Shown here piece by piece: positions 24,601 through 33,638 of a stretch of 40,918 bases of DNA. This stretch comes from Eubacterium ramulus ATCC 29099 (GTDB lineage Bacteria > Bacillota > Clostridia > Lachnospirales > Lachnospiraceae): positions 8,995 to 49,912 of the forward strand of contig NZ_KI271175.1 in assembly GCF_000469345.1 (NCBI RefSeq). The letters run 5' to 3'. The notes beneath the pieces are model-generated. The model saw nothing but the letters and a program-made list of their open reading frames with translations. It was not told the origin of the DNA and ran no database searches. The position numbers and the translations under genes are program-made. Numbering within the stretch: the first letter of the stretch is position 1; every line of letters starts with the position of its first letter.

Positions 24601-26585
24601 AGGTCACTGATAAATCCATCCCGAACCAGTTTGATCTTGTGCATCCATACCACATCGTAAGTCTCAGACGCACGGTAATCTGTCAGTACCTGTACCGCAT
24701 TGGCACGGACTTCTTCCAGTTTCTTATCTGCAGTAAATGATGCAATCTCATCTTCCAATGCATCTTTTCCGTCACGCACCAGAAGCCGCACATCATCCTC
24801 AGACTCTGCTGTCTCCAGTTTTTCTTTCCATGCTGTCAGCACATTCTCCAGCTGCAGCTTCTGGTCATCTGTCAGATCCGGATTTTCTTTCACCAGACGC
24901 TTGTGATACTCTTCCAGGGCGATAATACCATTGTCAATGGCATCCGCCAGATCCGTATCCTGTCCGACCCCCGGCTTGATGGCGGTCAGTTTTTCTCTTG
25001 CCTCCTCCATCATTTGATCCAGTTCCTCTTCAGACGCTGCCGCTGACAATTTTTCTTTGTATGTTTTGACCAGAGATTCAATCTTGACATAATTCTTGCC
25101 ATATTTTTTCCGGTTGTTCTCTGTGAGCCAGCCACTCAGTTCCAACTGTGCCGCATCCATACGATCCAACAGTTCGGATGGCAGACTCTGCCATGCCAGT
25201 TTCGGATATCCTTTGTTCTCCGTATCATACGCATTGGAAGCGGTAAATGCGCTGCCGAGTTTTTCCAGCACCACTTCCCCTTTCATTTCAGCTTCTGTCA
25301 CTTTCCGTGCTTCTCCGAGGATCTTCACTGCACGGTTATTAGTGGCTCCCACCACATTCGGTCCGTAACTGGAAGAACTGATGGCATATACCGTTCCATA
25401 ACATCCGCTCAGCAGATAACCGATGATGCCGCCGTTTCTGGCCACACCACTGCTGATCGGCACGGAATAGGCCCGCTCAATCACCGGCATCGGAGGCAGT
25501 GCCTCCTGCTTCCAGTTCTCATATCCGGCTTCGCCCACGATACCGCCCATCTCACTTCCGGCAGTGGTTCCATAGCCACTGACCAGACCTAAGTTATAGA
25601 CATCGTAAACCGCACATTCTTTTGCGGTACCATTGCTGTACATACCGGTGGTGGACACCCGTCCTGCCACACCGCCGATGATACCGTTACCCTTGACATC
25701 GCCGTAATTGGCACTCAGGTGTACTTCCGCTCCGGCTTTTACCGCTCCGGCAATACCGCCCACACAATAATATCCCTGCACATTGGCATGGTTGACACTG
25801 GTGGTTACTTCCGCATTGGCACCGGACACCAGACCCACGATACCACCTACATGGTTCTGCGCGATCACTACCGTGGTGGATATCTTTCCATAGTTTTCAC
25901 ACCGGGAGATCACGCCCTCGCTGATACCGGCGATACCGCCCGCATTTCGATACAGGGCATCTCCCTCCATGGTGGTTCTCGTATAGTTTACACAGTTTAC
26001 GATACTTCCGTTTTTCAGATAACCGGCCACACCGCCGCTTCCGGAGTAAAACTGGTCGTTGGCCCCGTCGGTGGTATAGCTTGCATAGTTACTCATGACT
26101 TTTCCAAGCACTGTCAGGTTGCGGACACTTCCGCCGTCGATGACGCCAAACAGACCCGCATAGCGTTTTTCCGGCATATTCCCATTGATCTCCACATTCA
26201 TGTACACAATTTTCTGTCCGTTTCCGTCAAAGGTTCCCTTGTACGGATGCTCCTGGCTGTCTCCGATGATCACCCATTTGTGGGAGGTATTATACTTATT
26301 CAGATAAATATAATCTTCCAGTCTCGCGTTGATCTCACCATTTCCGCTGTTGACCTGATCTGCAAACCAGGCAAGCTGCGCACCGTTATGGATCAGATAA
26401 GTACCGTCTTCATCCGTCTCCGGTACTTCCCTGCTGCTTCCGTCCCAGGGATTGGATACTCCCGCCGCCCGGACTTCCGTTTGAAACAGGGGCACAGAAG
26501 TAATGGTCATCGCCGCGATCATGATACATGCCACCAGGCACGTTCCTATTCTCTTCACTTTTGAAATCTTCTGTTTTTTCCTCAT
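21624..26585 (-). CDS. large membrane-anchored surface protein with GLUG-type beta-helices and helical repeats
   Basis: This 1653-residue protein has a signal peptide (cleavage near VRA/AGVS, residue 41). Two GLUG-like right-handed beta-helix regions (about 45-460 and 700-1060) each open with an NGAQLAWFADQVN or SGDELAWFADQVN stretch. Repeats such as YAGLFGVIDG, GGIAGYVAG and NCSNEATVEI follow. Between and after them are helical FIVAR-like segments. About five units near 1240-1540 share an AYDSLTERQK...V...YQILLDAE pattern. A low-complexity linker, a membrane helix (about 1617-1640) and a short basic tail end the protein. ATG 26585 is preceded by GGGAGAC; the longer frame upstream overlaps the previous gene and is not used. 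It is likely an adhesin or ligand-presenting stalk. Its place in the operon suggests a structural role in the uptake complex. Confidence 0.8.
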   Translation of the reverse strand: MRKKQKISKVKRIGTCLVACIMIAAMTITSVPLFQTEVRAAGVSNPWDGSSREVPETDEDGTYLIHNGAQLAWFADQVNSGNGEINARLEDYIYLNKYNTSHKWVIIGDSQEHPYKGTFDGNGQKIVYMNVEINGNMPEKRYAGLFGVIDGGSVRNLTVLGKVMSNYASYTTDGANDQFYSGSGGVAGYLKNGSIVNCVNYTRTTMEGDALYRNAGGIAGISEGVISRCENYGKISTTVVIAQNHVGGIVGLVSGANAEVTTSVNHANVQGYYCVGGIAGAVKAGAEVHLSANYGDVKGNGIIGGVAGRVSTTGMYSNGTAKECAVYDVYNLGLVSGYGTTAGSEMGGIVGEAGYENWKQEALPPMPVIERAYSVPISSGVARNGGIIGYLLSGCYGTVYAISSSSYGPNVVGATNNRAVKILGEARKVTEAEMKGEVVLEKLGSAFTASNAYDTENKGYPKLAWQSLPSELLDRMDAAQLELSGWLTENNRKKYGKNYVKIESLVKTYKEKLSAAASEEELDQMMEEAREKLTAIKPGVGQDTDLADAIDNGIIALEEYHKRLVKENPDLTDDQKLQLENVLTAWKEKLETAESEDDVRLLVRDGKDALEDEIASFTADKKLEEVRANAVQVLTDYRASETYDVVWMHKIKLVRDGFISDLQKAQTVAELNKLLEQAKNEIDAIIDQIPETGAWDGVTKTEPKADENGVYQITSGDELAWFADQVNQGKGSLNAVLCNDISLGGKYWTPIGKSADKTFSGTFDGQGHVIRGLYQDVESDFTGLFGAVRGAGASVSHLTVSGNIKLGGRVTYVAGIAGYVAGKNSDAKAQITDCHSKVSITVTGIRTLDAGVAGVAGYSTNAKITNCSNEATVEIVSAGRGGLTYYAGGIVGVARTGCQIEACTNKGTVWSAHAAGGLIGGILTSDISCRSSYNAGDISGLYYAGGICGVMLNDTAEFNRCYTSGTVNAKDSGLALGALFGRITGSKEMILFALKRADNIGRTLVGSSGDFSACGKFVSEKELKSDDMLNNLNAGGNQYIHDYLGFQNGYPILAWEMTLEDFQAGSISSLNSSVSEADYTAENWKQVQKILADAADRIHQAADMEAVDAIRTETQTALKAIETLAGAQERKLQEAKEEAIHLLENYVDLESYRDEEKSEIQSLIANAKKYILLADTIAEVERHSSETRSKIDRIPDAWQYEHQLDMAAATQVDSYIMNIGEVIYTPYVKMSIQIARTAYDSLTERQKSMVTAYQILLDAEKQWEILEAENSYTDEDLALAAEVDKLIDAIGSVTEDSGEAIEKARYAYDSLPEKIKTIVSHPEVLIQAEQTYNQLKASKVVAAIAGIGEVTLEKKEQIFAVQAQYETLTEIQKKLVTDYNVLVQAIRRYQNLVVVQPVIQQIHELGGVESITLESGTAIMAAINMYNALTGEQQELVTNYDVLEMLIRVYDSKAAIDRVTRLIDSIGAVSSASGSQIQEARAAYDALTLDEQKQIRNLSVLEHAEAAYAALTQNGANARPGTGEGNQETLESLRNGGNTFGLSDLAQNGQNMTGEVAGTIEGVLPEEAHDAQAQDQTQIPVEDTQLPDWLASQLDEGAAEDSTAVKTTGKDGTYRTLLSVLVIVFTTCGIVTIGFAVALAEAAKKRKATQVHY

Positions 26586-26608
26586 TGCTGTCTCCCGCTT
26601 CCTGTTCC

Positions 26609-29029
26609 CTATAAGAAATAAATATATTTCAACTGCAGTTTCTGTATCAGAGTTCCATTTGTGTAGATCCGCTTCCAAATTTTCTCCTTGAAGGCCATCA
26701 TCTGCGCCTTCTGCTCCGGCGTCATCTCATTGCTGCTGTACACCGCTTCCTGACGGATATCTACAATATGATGATACTCCGCTGCGGTTTCTTCGTCAAA
26801 CATCTTTGCGATCTGCTTCTCATACCGATACAGGGAAGTATTCCGGATATTCAGTCCTGCCGCCGCCAGAATATTCATCGTATATTCAAACATGGCTCTG
26901 ACCGCCTCTCTGGCATCCTCCGAATCAAACTTCCGCTTCAGCACTTTGCTCTTGTGCCGCTGTACCAGCACCCAGATCAGGAATGCGATCATCACAAGGA
27001 TCAGCAGACAGATACCGATCACCAGAAGGATCAGCAGAACCTGTACCCAGTCAATCTTCTCATCCGGTTCTTCTTCCTCCTGTTTCTCTTCCTCCTGCTG
27101 CTCCATATCCTGTTCATCCTGGGAACTTCCGCCGGACACGCCGCTGATATTCTGATAATCCTCCGCCTTGTTCATAATATCCAGATAGGACGGTGTCGTC
27201 TCAAACGGCAACCAGCCCACACCATCCTGATAATATTCTACCCAGGCATGTGCATGCGTATCATCCACCACATACGGTTCTCCGGCTGTCATCGCCTGTG
27301 CATCCTCCGGCGTGATCAGATATCCTTCCACATATCGTGCCGGGATTCCGTAATAACGAAACATCATCGTCGCTGCACTTGCAAAATGAACGGAATATCC
27401 TTTCTGCGAAATCTGCAGAAAATCAAAGATAAAATCATCTCCTGTCCAGCGCTCATCCAGCTGATTGCTATCCGTATAAGCCGATGTCAGAAGATACAGG
27501 ATATTCTCCTTTGCCTCTGAATAGTCCACATGTTTCTCTCCCTCCGGAATCTTGGCTTCCCCGAGCAGAGAAGAAAGTGTGCGTTGGATCCGCTCCGGCA
27601 TATCCAGGTAGGTGTGATATACAAATTCATTATAATAAGATTCCAGATTCTGATAATTTTTGCCTGCCTCATCCAGTGCGTCTGTATCCAGCAATGCTGT
27701 GGTATAGACCGGATATTTTGTAATCTGTGGCAGCAGTGCCTGGTATGTATATTGCCGCTGTCCCCGCAGTCCGTCTGCTATGATGGTGCTGTCTCCGATT
27801 TTCTGTTCGCCCAGTGCTGCCTGCACACCGGAATCTGCACTGCTATCCAGCTCATACGGCACATAATAGTATCTGGAGTTGCCACCGGTGTTTTTCACGG
27901 TTATGTTATTCTTCTGCGTCCGGTCTTCCTCACTGCCAAAAATCAAGGCCGCATCTGACAATGTCTCCTGTCCGTAAAAACCGTCCCGATGAAGCCAGTA
28001 AAATAAATCCCGGCTTTTCCAGAGTTTCACCGCATCCGTATCTTTCCAACCATCCCCGGTGTAATCACTTCCGATAAAGCCTCGCAGATAATAAGATTCC
28101 GGCTGGCTCATCGTCACCGTCAGCACTGCATCCCCCTTCGGCTGAAAGGAACCCAGTCCGGAAAAACTTCCGTCCGGAAGCACTTCATTACTGCCTCCGT
28201 AGCGAAGATCCCGGATTTTTTCCACGGTTGCTGCTTTCCAATCCGACAATACCGTCCCATCCTGTGGCACCAGTTTTCCTAATGTCAGACTGCCAGCTGC
28301 CAGAACGATAACTGCCAGAACAGCCAGTCCGATAACATTCTGCAATGCCGCCAGACGCTGTCTGCCTGCGGCAATCTGTTCTCCATGCCCCCGCATCCAC
28401 ACAGCGATCAGACAGCACAACACCGGGACAAAGCTGCGGATCTGCACCGGACCAATACCTGTCACCAGCTGCAAAACCAGCATACAGACAATCTGCATAC
28501 CAAGCAGTATCCGGTTTCCACTGCGCACCAGATACCCGCCTGCCAGTGCCAGCAAAAGCATCACCCAGAACACTGCCAGATACCGTGCGGCAGAAGTGTC
28601 CACGGTCACAGCATAGGATGAAAACAGGTATGGAAACCGATGCCCCAGCATGTCAACTGCATGATTGCAGATCTGATGGATACCACTGAGCCACATCTGA
28701 TGTGCCGCCAGGGCGATCACCGCCAGGGCACCACACCAGCTCAGAATTCCAAGCCATCGTCTTCCGGCACCATTCTCTGACCATCCACCGGCTGCCAGCT
28801 GCTGAAGCAGGGCTGCAGCCAGCGCCACCAGCAGACAGATTCCAATAGAGATATCAAGCTGCAGGGAACTCTCCAGCCAGAAAGTCATACCTGCCAGGTA
28901 GAGCCATACAAAGCAGACATCTGTCAGAAATGCTGTCAGCCGGTTTTTCCTTCCATTCTGCACCTGTACCGGGCGCAACAAAAACGCGCCTTTCTTTTTA
29001 TTACTATTTCTGTTATTCTTCATAATCAT
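26609..29029 (-). CDS. TgpA-like membrane transglutaminase-fold protein with Cys-to-Ser replacement
   Basis: This 806-residue protein has several N-terminal membrane helices (about 30-260), an extracytoplasmic region, and a transglutaminase-like core (about 520-620). A Glu-rich linker, a further membrane helix (about 665-690) and a cytoplasmic tail follow. In the core the usual nucleophile position reads KGYSVHFASA, so Ser546 replaces Cys. His594 in HAHAW is kept, and the third position is Glu610 in WLPFETTP. It could be a Ser-type or inactive protein-binding version. The gene lies in a MoxR-DUF58-transglutaminase set, a common module for assembling or maturing envelope complexes. An in-frame ATG at 29023 is an equal start choice; GGAAAG lies before both. 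Confidence 0.85.
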   Translation of the reverse strand: MIMKNNRNSNKKKGAFLLRPVQVQNGRKNRLTAFLTDVCFVWLYLAGMTFWLESSLQLDISIGICLLVALAAALLQQLAAGGWSENGAGRRWLGILSWCGALAVIALAAHQMWLSGIHQICNHAVDMLGHRFPYLFSSYAVTVDTSAARYLAVFWVMLLLALAGGYLVRSGNRILLGMQIVCMLVLQLVTGIGPVQIRSFVPVLCCLIAVWMRGHGEQIAAGRQRLAALQNVIGLAVLAVIVLAAGSLTLGKLVPQDGTVLSDWKAATVEKIRDLRYGGSNEVLPDGSFSGLGSFQPKGDAVLTVTMSQPESYYLRGFIGSDYTGDGWKDTDAVKLWKSRDLFYWLHRDGFYGQETLSDAALIFGSEEDRTQKNNITVKNTGGNSRYYYVPYELDSSADSGVQAALGEQKIGDSTIIADGLRGQRQYTYQALLPQITKYPVYTTALLDTDALDEAGKNYQNLESYYNEFVYHTYLDMPERIQRTLSSLLGEAKIPEGEKHVDYSEAKENILYLLTSAYTDSNQLDERWTGDDFIFDFLQISQKGYSVHFASAATMMFRYYGIPARYVEGYLITPEDAQAMTAGEPYVVDDTHAHAWVEYYQDGVGWLPFETTPSYLDIMNKAEDYQNISGVSGGSSQDEQDMEQQEEEKQEEEEPDEKIDWVQVLLILLVIGICLLILVMIAFLIWVLVQRHKSKVLKRKFDSEDAREAVRAMFEYTMNILAAAGLNIRNTSLYRYEKQIAKMFDEETAAEYHHIVDIRQEAVYSSNEMTPEQKAQMMAFKEKIWKRIYTNGTLIQKLQLKYIYFL

Positions 29030-29095
29030 TTATCTTTCCATGATGTCTCTTGCATCCATTACAATTTTCCCTATCTGATTTTTTTGCATTCTTCT

Positions 29096-30265
29096 CTAAA
29101 TTTCAAGATACGACAGTGTCTCGGGCAGATTCTCCGGTGTTCCGCCCAAAATCGCAATGCCATCCTGCTGATCATACCCGGCTGCCTCTCCGGAACAGAT
29201 CACTTCCGTCAGAATACACTGACTTGCCAATCCGCCCAGGCTCGCCTGATGCGCCTGTGAAAAAATCACCATATGTGCAAATTCCAGCTGTTCCCGGCTT
29301 TCCATATAATGATCGGCAACACTCATGCCATCTCTGCCCGGTACGGCCCCCAGCAATTCCGGCAGCAGTGCGTTCAAATCTTCCTCTGTTTCCACTTCCA
29401 CACACTGAAAAGTATTTTCCTCGTGATTCTGCCAGCCGATGCTGTGAATAATCTGCTGACTCAACAGTTCCTGTGAGACAGAATACAATGCCTCTGCCAG
29501 TGCATCCAGACAATCCGCATCTGCTTCCTCTGTACCATATCCGGTCTCCAACAATAGAAGAATCGTATTCTGAATTGGCAGTCCATAATCCCGCACCATG
29601 AGATTGTCAAACTTCTCCGTCAGTTTCCAGTGGATCTGACGGATCCGGTCTCCGGGCTGATATTCACGGATCGCAAACGTCTCAGATGGATCGTAGCCCG
29701 CCTTTTTCATGGAATACTCATCACTATCCATATTTGTACTCTCTCCATAAGCAATCTGTGTCTCCAGAGAAAAACTCTCCGGCACCACCAGTGCAAATGC
29801 AGAAATCTCCCGGGATGGCACTGTCTTTACCGGAAACAGACCAAAGGAGTCATAACAGATCATTTTTTGAAGGGAAAGGCGTACCTTGCCCGCGTGTCGG
29901 CTCTTTAGCAGAAACTCTGTATCTGTATTGCTTCTGGACGGTGCTGCCATATGAATGGAGATCACCTCTTTCTCACCGGTCAAAAGATTCTCGCAGCTGA
30001 CACGGCAAAGAATCCGGTCTGTGGGAAACAGGCTTTTATTTGTCAGCAGGATTTTCCCTGCAAATGCTGTGCCTTTCTCTCCATAAGCTGAAATTGTCAG
30101 TTCTGTTTCTAACCTTTTCGCAGCCCGGCGTACCGGAAGAGCCGCCAGCAACGGAACGATTACAGAAAGGAGCACCAGGAGATATCCTGCCATACTGTCA
30201 GTCGCCATACAAAAAATCACCGACATCAACAACCACAGTCCCCATAATACTCTGGACTTTTTCAT
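29096..30265 (-). CDS. DUF58 domain membrane protein
   Basis: This 389-residue protein has two N-terminal membrane helices (about 5-45) and a beta-rich middle. The DUF58 core at about residues 205-260 has YDPSETFAIREYQPGDRIRQ and IHWKLTEKFDNLMVRDYG, followed by a von Willebrand-like region. DUF58 proteins almost always pair with MoxR AAA+ ATPases and often with TgpA-like transglutaminases, and are thought to act as their membrane partners. Here it sits 12 bases after the MoxR gene and 66 bases before the transglutaminase-like gene. AGGAGGAG precedes the ATG. The specific client is unknown; the large surface proteins encoded alongside are the natural candidates. Confidence 0.9.
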   Translation of the reverse strand: MKKSRVLWGLWLLMSVIFCMATDSMAGYLLVLLSVIVPLLAALPVRRAAKRLETELTISAYGEKGTAFAGKILLTNKSLFPTDRILCRVSCENLLTGEKEVISIHMAAPSRSNTDTEFLLKSRHAGKVRLSLQKMICYDSFGLFPVKTVPSREISAFALVVPESFSLETQIAYGESTNMDSDEYSMKKAGYDPSETFAIREYQPGDRIRQIHWKLTEKFDNLMVRDYGLPIQNTILLLLETGYGTEEADADCLDALAEALYSVSQELLSQQIIHSIGWQNHEENTFQCVEVETEEDLNALLPELLGAVPGRDGMSVADHYMESREQLEFAHMVIFSQAHQASLGGLASQCILTEVICSGEAAGYDQQDGIAILGGTPENLPETLSYLEI

Positions 30266-30277
30266 AGTCTCCTCCTG

Positions 30278-31213
30278 TTACCGGCCCATATCCGGTGATT
30301 TTGTCTGCTTCATGACCTGTCTGAGAATATCATCCGCAGACAACTCAGAAACTCTTGCTTTCGGGTTCAAAATAATTCGATGGGCACACACATCGGTAAA
30401 AATCTGCTGTACATCTTCCGGAATGACATACGTTCTGCCTTCCAGATACGCATGTGCCTTTGCCATACGCACAATTGCCAGGGCACCTCGCGGACTGACT
30501 CCGAGACGGATCAGTTCATGCTCTCTGGTGGCTGTGGCCAGGGCAGTGACATATTCCAGAATGGAATCCTCCACATGGATATCACGCACTTCCTGCTGCA
30601 TGGCAATGATATCTTCCCCTGAGATCACTTTGCTGATATGATCCAGCGGATTTACTTTCTGTCTGTCTCTGAGGATTTCCACCTGACTCTTGAAATCCGG
30701 ATATCCCATCTGCAGACGGATCACGAATCGGTCCAGCTGAGCCTGCGGCAGCAGCTGTGTTCCCGCAGAACCAACCGGATTCTGAGTTGCAATCACTACA
30801 AACGGTTTTGGCAGCTGATGTGTCACACCATCCACGGTCACCTGTCCTTCTTCCATAACCTCCAACAACGCCGACTGGGTCTTACTGGACGTACGGTTGA
30901 TTTCATCTGCCAGCAGGAGGTTGGTCATAACTACGCCCGGTTTGTAATCAAACCCGCCGGTTGCCTTGTTATACACGGAAAATCCAACGATATCCGACGG
31001 CACAACATCTGGTGTAAACTGCATACGCTGATACTGTACCCCCATGACCACAGAGCACGTCAGTGCCAGTGTGGTCTTACCGGTTCCCGGCACATCATCC
31101 AGAAGGATATGCCCCTCTGATAAGATTGCCATCAGCACACGCTCCACAACATTTCTTTTTCCGATAATTACTTTTTCAATCTCATTTATGATCGCATCTG
31201 TACGACTGTTCAT
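30278..31213 (-). CDS. MoxR family AAA+ ATPase
   Basis: This 311-residue cytoplasmic AAA+ ATPase has Walker A VPGTGKTTLA (41-50), Walker B LLLADEINRTS near 104-114, sensor I VIATQNP near 140, and a C-terminal lid with VSPRGALAIVRMAKAHA. MoxR proteins act as chaperones that insert cofactors or remodel protein complexes, usually with a VWA or DUF58 partner. GGGAGG precedes the ATG. It is encoded directly before the DUF58 and transglutaminase-like genes and after the 757-residue DUF4430 protein, within the same presumed operon. No unusual residues were noticed. Confidence 0.93.
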   Translation of the reverse strand: MNSRTDAIINEIEKVIIGKRNVVERVLMAILSEGHILLDDVPGTGKTTLALTCSVVMGVQYQRMQFTPDVVPSDIVGFSVYNKATGGFDYKPGVVMTNLLLADEINRTSSKTQSALLEVMEEGQVTVDGVTHQLPKPFVVIATQNPVGSAGTQLLPQAQLDRFVIRLQMGYPDFKSQVEILRDRQKVNPLDHISKVISGEDIIAMQQEVRDIHVEDSILEYVTALATATREHELIRLGVSPRGALAIVRMAKAHAYLEGRTYVIPEDVQQIFTDVCAHRIILNPKARVSELSADDILRQVMKQTKSPDMGR

Positions 31214-31300
31214 TCTGTCTGCCTCCCTTATAAACCTGTTATTCTGTCATTATTTTTACAGATGTCCTGCGATCACCTGTGAAAAACATGATCCTCCTGT

Positions 31301-33574
31301 TTAATCATAGATACTTGAACTTGTATCCACTCCAATATCCTTACCCACACTCAGCGTGTAGATCAGATGGATTTCATCTCCGTCACGGATTGGCCGTGTT
31401 CCCATGGTCTGCGCAATATAATAGTGATTCAGCGTCACCATCCAGCCGGAACCAGCGGTAAAGTCTCGTTCTCCCAGACTGTTCGGATTCTTCGGACCTT
31501 CTGCAATATCATACCCCAGCATCTCCAGAAGTGACCGTTCCTCAGCAGAAATGCTCCATCCGTCTGTGATACCGGTCTTCATGACATGGCGCAGGAAATA
31601 GCTGTCCGCATCCGCCACACCGTCATGAATCGTACTGTAACCATGTGCTGCCAGACGATCTTCCACGATCTGTGCCACCGTCTGATCGGATTTCGCCGTA
31701 ATTGTCTCATCGATCATAGTACCAAGTCCCAGCACCTCACCGGATACGATCACACGCACCCTTGCCTCTTCCGCCACCGGATTGTAAGTAACCGTCAGCG
31801 TCTTCTCTGCCGTGTATCCCTCATTGTCCACAGCTTTGATCACCACAGTATTCGGTCCTTCTGTCAGAACCAGATTGTACTCATATGTACCATCCGTCTC
31901 ACGGCTGTGATAGTCCTGATATGCTCCGTTCAGATAGAGTGTAAAATTCTGATTTGCCTTTAACTCATTTCCGTTATAATCGAATACCTTGATCGGAATG
32001 ATAAACGGATTCTTGTTTACTGTCTCATTTGTAACATCAGCACGGATGACCGGTGCCTTTCTCTGGTTTTCTGCAGGATCCAGTACCCGTTCATAGGTGA
32101 CAGACCAGGTGTACCACTGTGGTTCCCCATCAGAATCCGTACAATATACTTTAATGTCGGTGCTTCTTGACGCATCCAGAGTAATTTGGATGTATCCGTC
32201 CGCTCCCGCCAGATCTGTGATATCCAGTGTACCGTAACGATTTGTCATCTGGATTTTGTCAATCTTCTCCACACCGGTTACCGTGGAATTGCGTACCCGG
32301 AAAGAAAAATCACCGGATGTGGAGGCATATTTCAGCTTCGTGATTCCCTTGAATACTTTATCGCCGATACCCGGATTGTTAGATATCTTCTCTGTCCGGA
32401 TCGAACTTTCAAAGCTTATCATAAAGTTATCGATCTTATAATTCACTGTACAGGAAAGGGTCTTCTGCGTGTTGCCCCCTTCTCCGGCAGTTACTTTCAG
32501 TTGGTTATTTCCCAGTGTCAGACCCATCCGGTAGATACCGTCAGAATCTGCTTTCTGTATCTTGTTATTCAGACGCACCCGGGCTGCCACATCATTGATG
32601 ACACCACCGGAAGCCTTTCTCGCCCGGACTTCGATCCAGAAAGAATCCTGCATCACCGTCAGTGCATCCTGATCATTGATGTACTCACCTGTCCTTGCAT
32701 TTCTTACTACCAGTTCCACCTCGTTTTCCGGGTAGTAATAGATCGTATATATTTTAGTCGATGCATCAATCTGGTTATATTTACTGTCACGGAAACGCAC
32801 TGTGACATAGACCGAGTTTGCACCTTCCTTTAACGTCAGCGAATCCCTGCTCCTGCAGATCCGCCCGCTTCCATTCAAATTCACTGTCATGCTGACCAAT
32901 GTCAGCTGTTTTCCTTTTTCGGTCAGATCCACGGTAAACGGATACTCCGGATCTGTCACCTCATCTCCGTCCTTCAGGCTTGTGGTAAATAACGCCGCAG
33001 ACTGTGACGGATTCAATGTGGTCTGCTGACCACCATCGGATGGAATTCCGGAATTGCCCCCGGTAGTTCCATCGCCTGAACCATTGCCCTGATCATCGCC
33101 CGGCTGATCGGAACTTCCGTTTCCACTGCCGCCGCTCTGGTTTTTCTGGATCAGATTCATCAGACTGCCTGGAATATCGGCAGCCACTGCGTTCTGGATA
33201 TTCGGATCGCTTATATTCTGATCCGGATTCTGTGTATCCTGATTCTGTTGCTGCTCCTGCTGAGGAGTATCCTGATTTTGTTCCTGTTTCTCTTCTTCCT
33301 GTTGCTGTTCTTCCTGTTCTGCCTGATTGGCGGAATCACCTGCATTAATATTTGCATTTTCGATATTCGCCAGCTGATCCATGTCCATATCCAGCGTAGA
33401 GGAAAGCAGATACATCCGTGATGCATCCGCACGGTTCCTGTCCATGGGATTTTCCGGGGCTGTCTTTCCAAAAGAAATCATCAGCGCCAGAACCAGAGCC
33501 ACAATTCCGGCTCCCGCCAGTGCTCCTCTTATTTTCTTTTTATTTTTTCTGTTTCTACTTCCCGGTCTGTTCAT
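31301..33574 (-). CDS. membrane-anchored surface protein with C-terminal DUF4430 domain
   Basis: This 757-residue protein has a basic N-terminus and one membrane helix (about 15-36), then Gln/Glu-rich and Gly/Ser/Asp-rich stalks (about 80-200). Several Ig-like beta-sandwich units follow (about 215-600), with two ending in similar EKTLTVTYNP or TLSCTVNYK strands. A DUF4430 domain closes the protein (about 625-745), with GSGWMVTLNHYYI and RPIRDGDEIHLIYTL. The ATG at 33574 with AGGGGA is chosen over the longer frame, because that frame reads through a terminator-like hairpin. It is the second DUF4430 protein of the locus, held far from the membrane by its stalk. It may capture ligand at a distance and pass it inward; that role is inferred. 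Confidence 0.82.
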   Translation of the reverse strand: MNRPGSRNRKNKKKIRGALAGAGIVALVLALMISFGKTAPENPMDRNRADASRMYLLSSTLDMDMDQLANIENANINAGDSANQAEQEEQQQEEEKQEQNQDTPQQEQQQNQDTQNPDQNISDPNIQNAVAADIPGSLMNLIQKNQSGGSGNGSSDQPGDDQGNGSGDGTTGGNSGIPSDGGQQTTLNPSQSAALFTTSLKDGDEVTDPEYPFTVDLTEKGKQLTLVSMTVNLNGSGRICRSRDSLTLKEGANSVYVTVRFRDSKYNQIDASTKIYTIYYYPENEVELVVRNARTGEYINDQDALTVMQDSFWIEVRARKASGGVINDVAARVRLNNKIQKADSDGIYRMGLTLGNNQLKVTAGEGGNTQKTLSCTVNYKIDNFMISFESSIRTEKISNNPGIGDKVFKGITKLKYASTSGDFSFRVRNSTVTGVEKIDKIQMTNRYGTLDITDLAGADGYIQITLDASRSTDIKVYCTDSDGEPQWYTWSVTYERVLDPAENQRKAPVIRADVTNETVNKNPFIIPIKVFDYNGNELKANQNFTLYLNGAYQDYHSRETDGTYEYNLVLTEGPNTVVIKAVDNEGYTAEKTLTVTYNPVAEEARVRVIVSGEVLGLGTMIDETITAKSDQTVAQIVEDRLAAHGYSTIHDGVADADSYFLRHVMKTGITDGWSISAEERSLLEMLGYDIAEGPKNPNSLGERDFTAGSGWMVTLNHYYIAQTMGTRPIRDGDEIHLIYTLSVGKDIGVDTSSSIYD

Positions 33575-33600
33575 GAAATTCCCCTGTTTTTTTGACAAAA

Positions 33601-33638
33601 GCAGGTTTGTTCCGGTTGCAAAGTCCGAAACAAACCTG
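33601..33638. terminator. stem-loop between scaffold gene and downstream operon
   Basis: CAGGTTTGTT (33602-33611) pairs with AACAAACCTG (33629-33638), with six T on the plus-strand side and A-rich sequence on the other. On the minus strand, the direction of the genes, the tail is CTTTTG, so termination would be partial. It ends about 25 bases before the next start codon. It may act as an attenuator, or as a boundary between the propeller/scaffold genes and the uptake operon. Confidence 0.6.

Noticed and set aside
26586-26678. Extended N-terminus of the 1653-residue surface protein overlapping the transglutaminase gene
   Set aside because: The extra 31 codons lie before the signal peptide and overlap the upstream gene, whereas ATG 26585 has a ribosome site and opens directly into the signal sequence.
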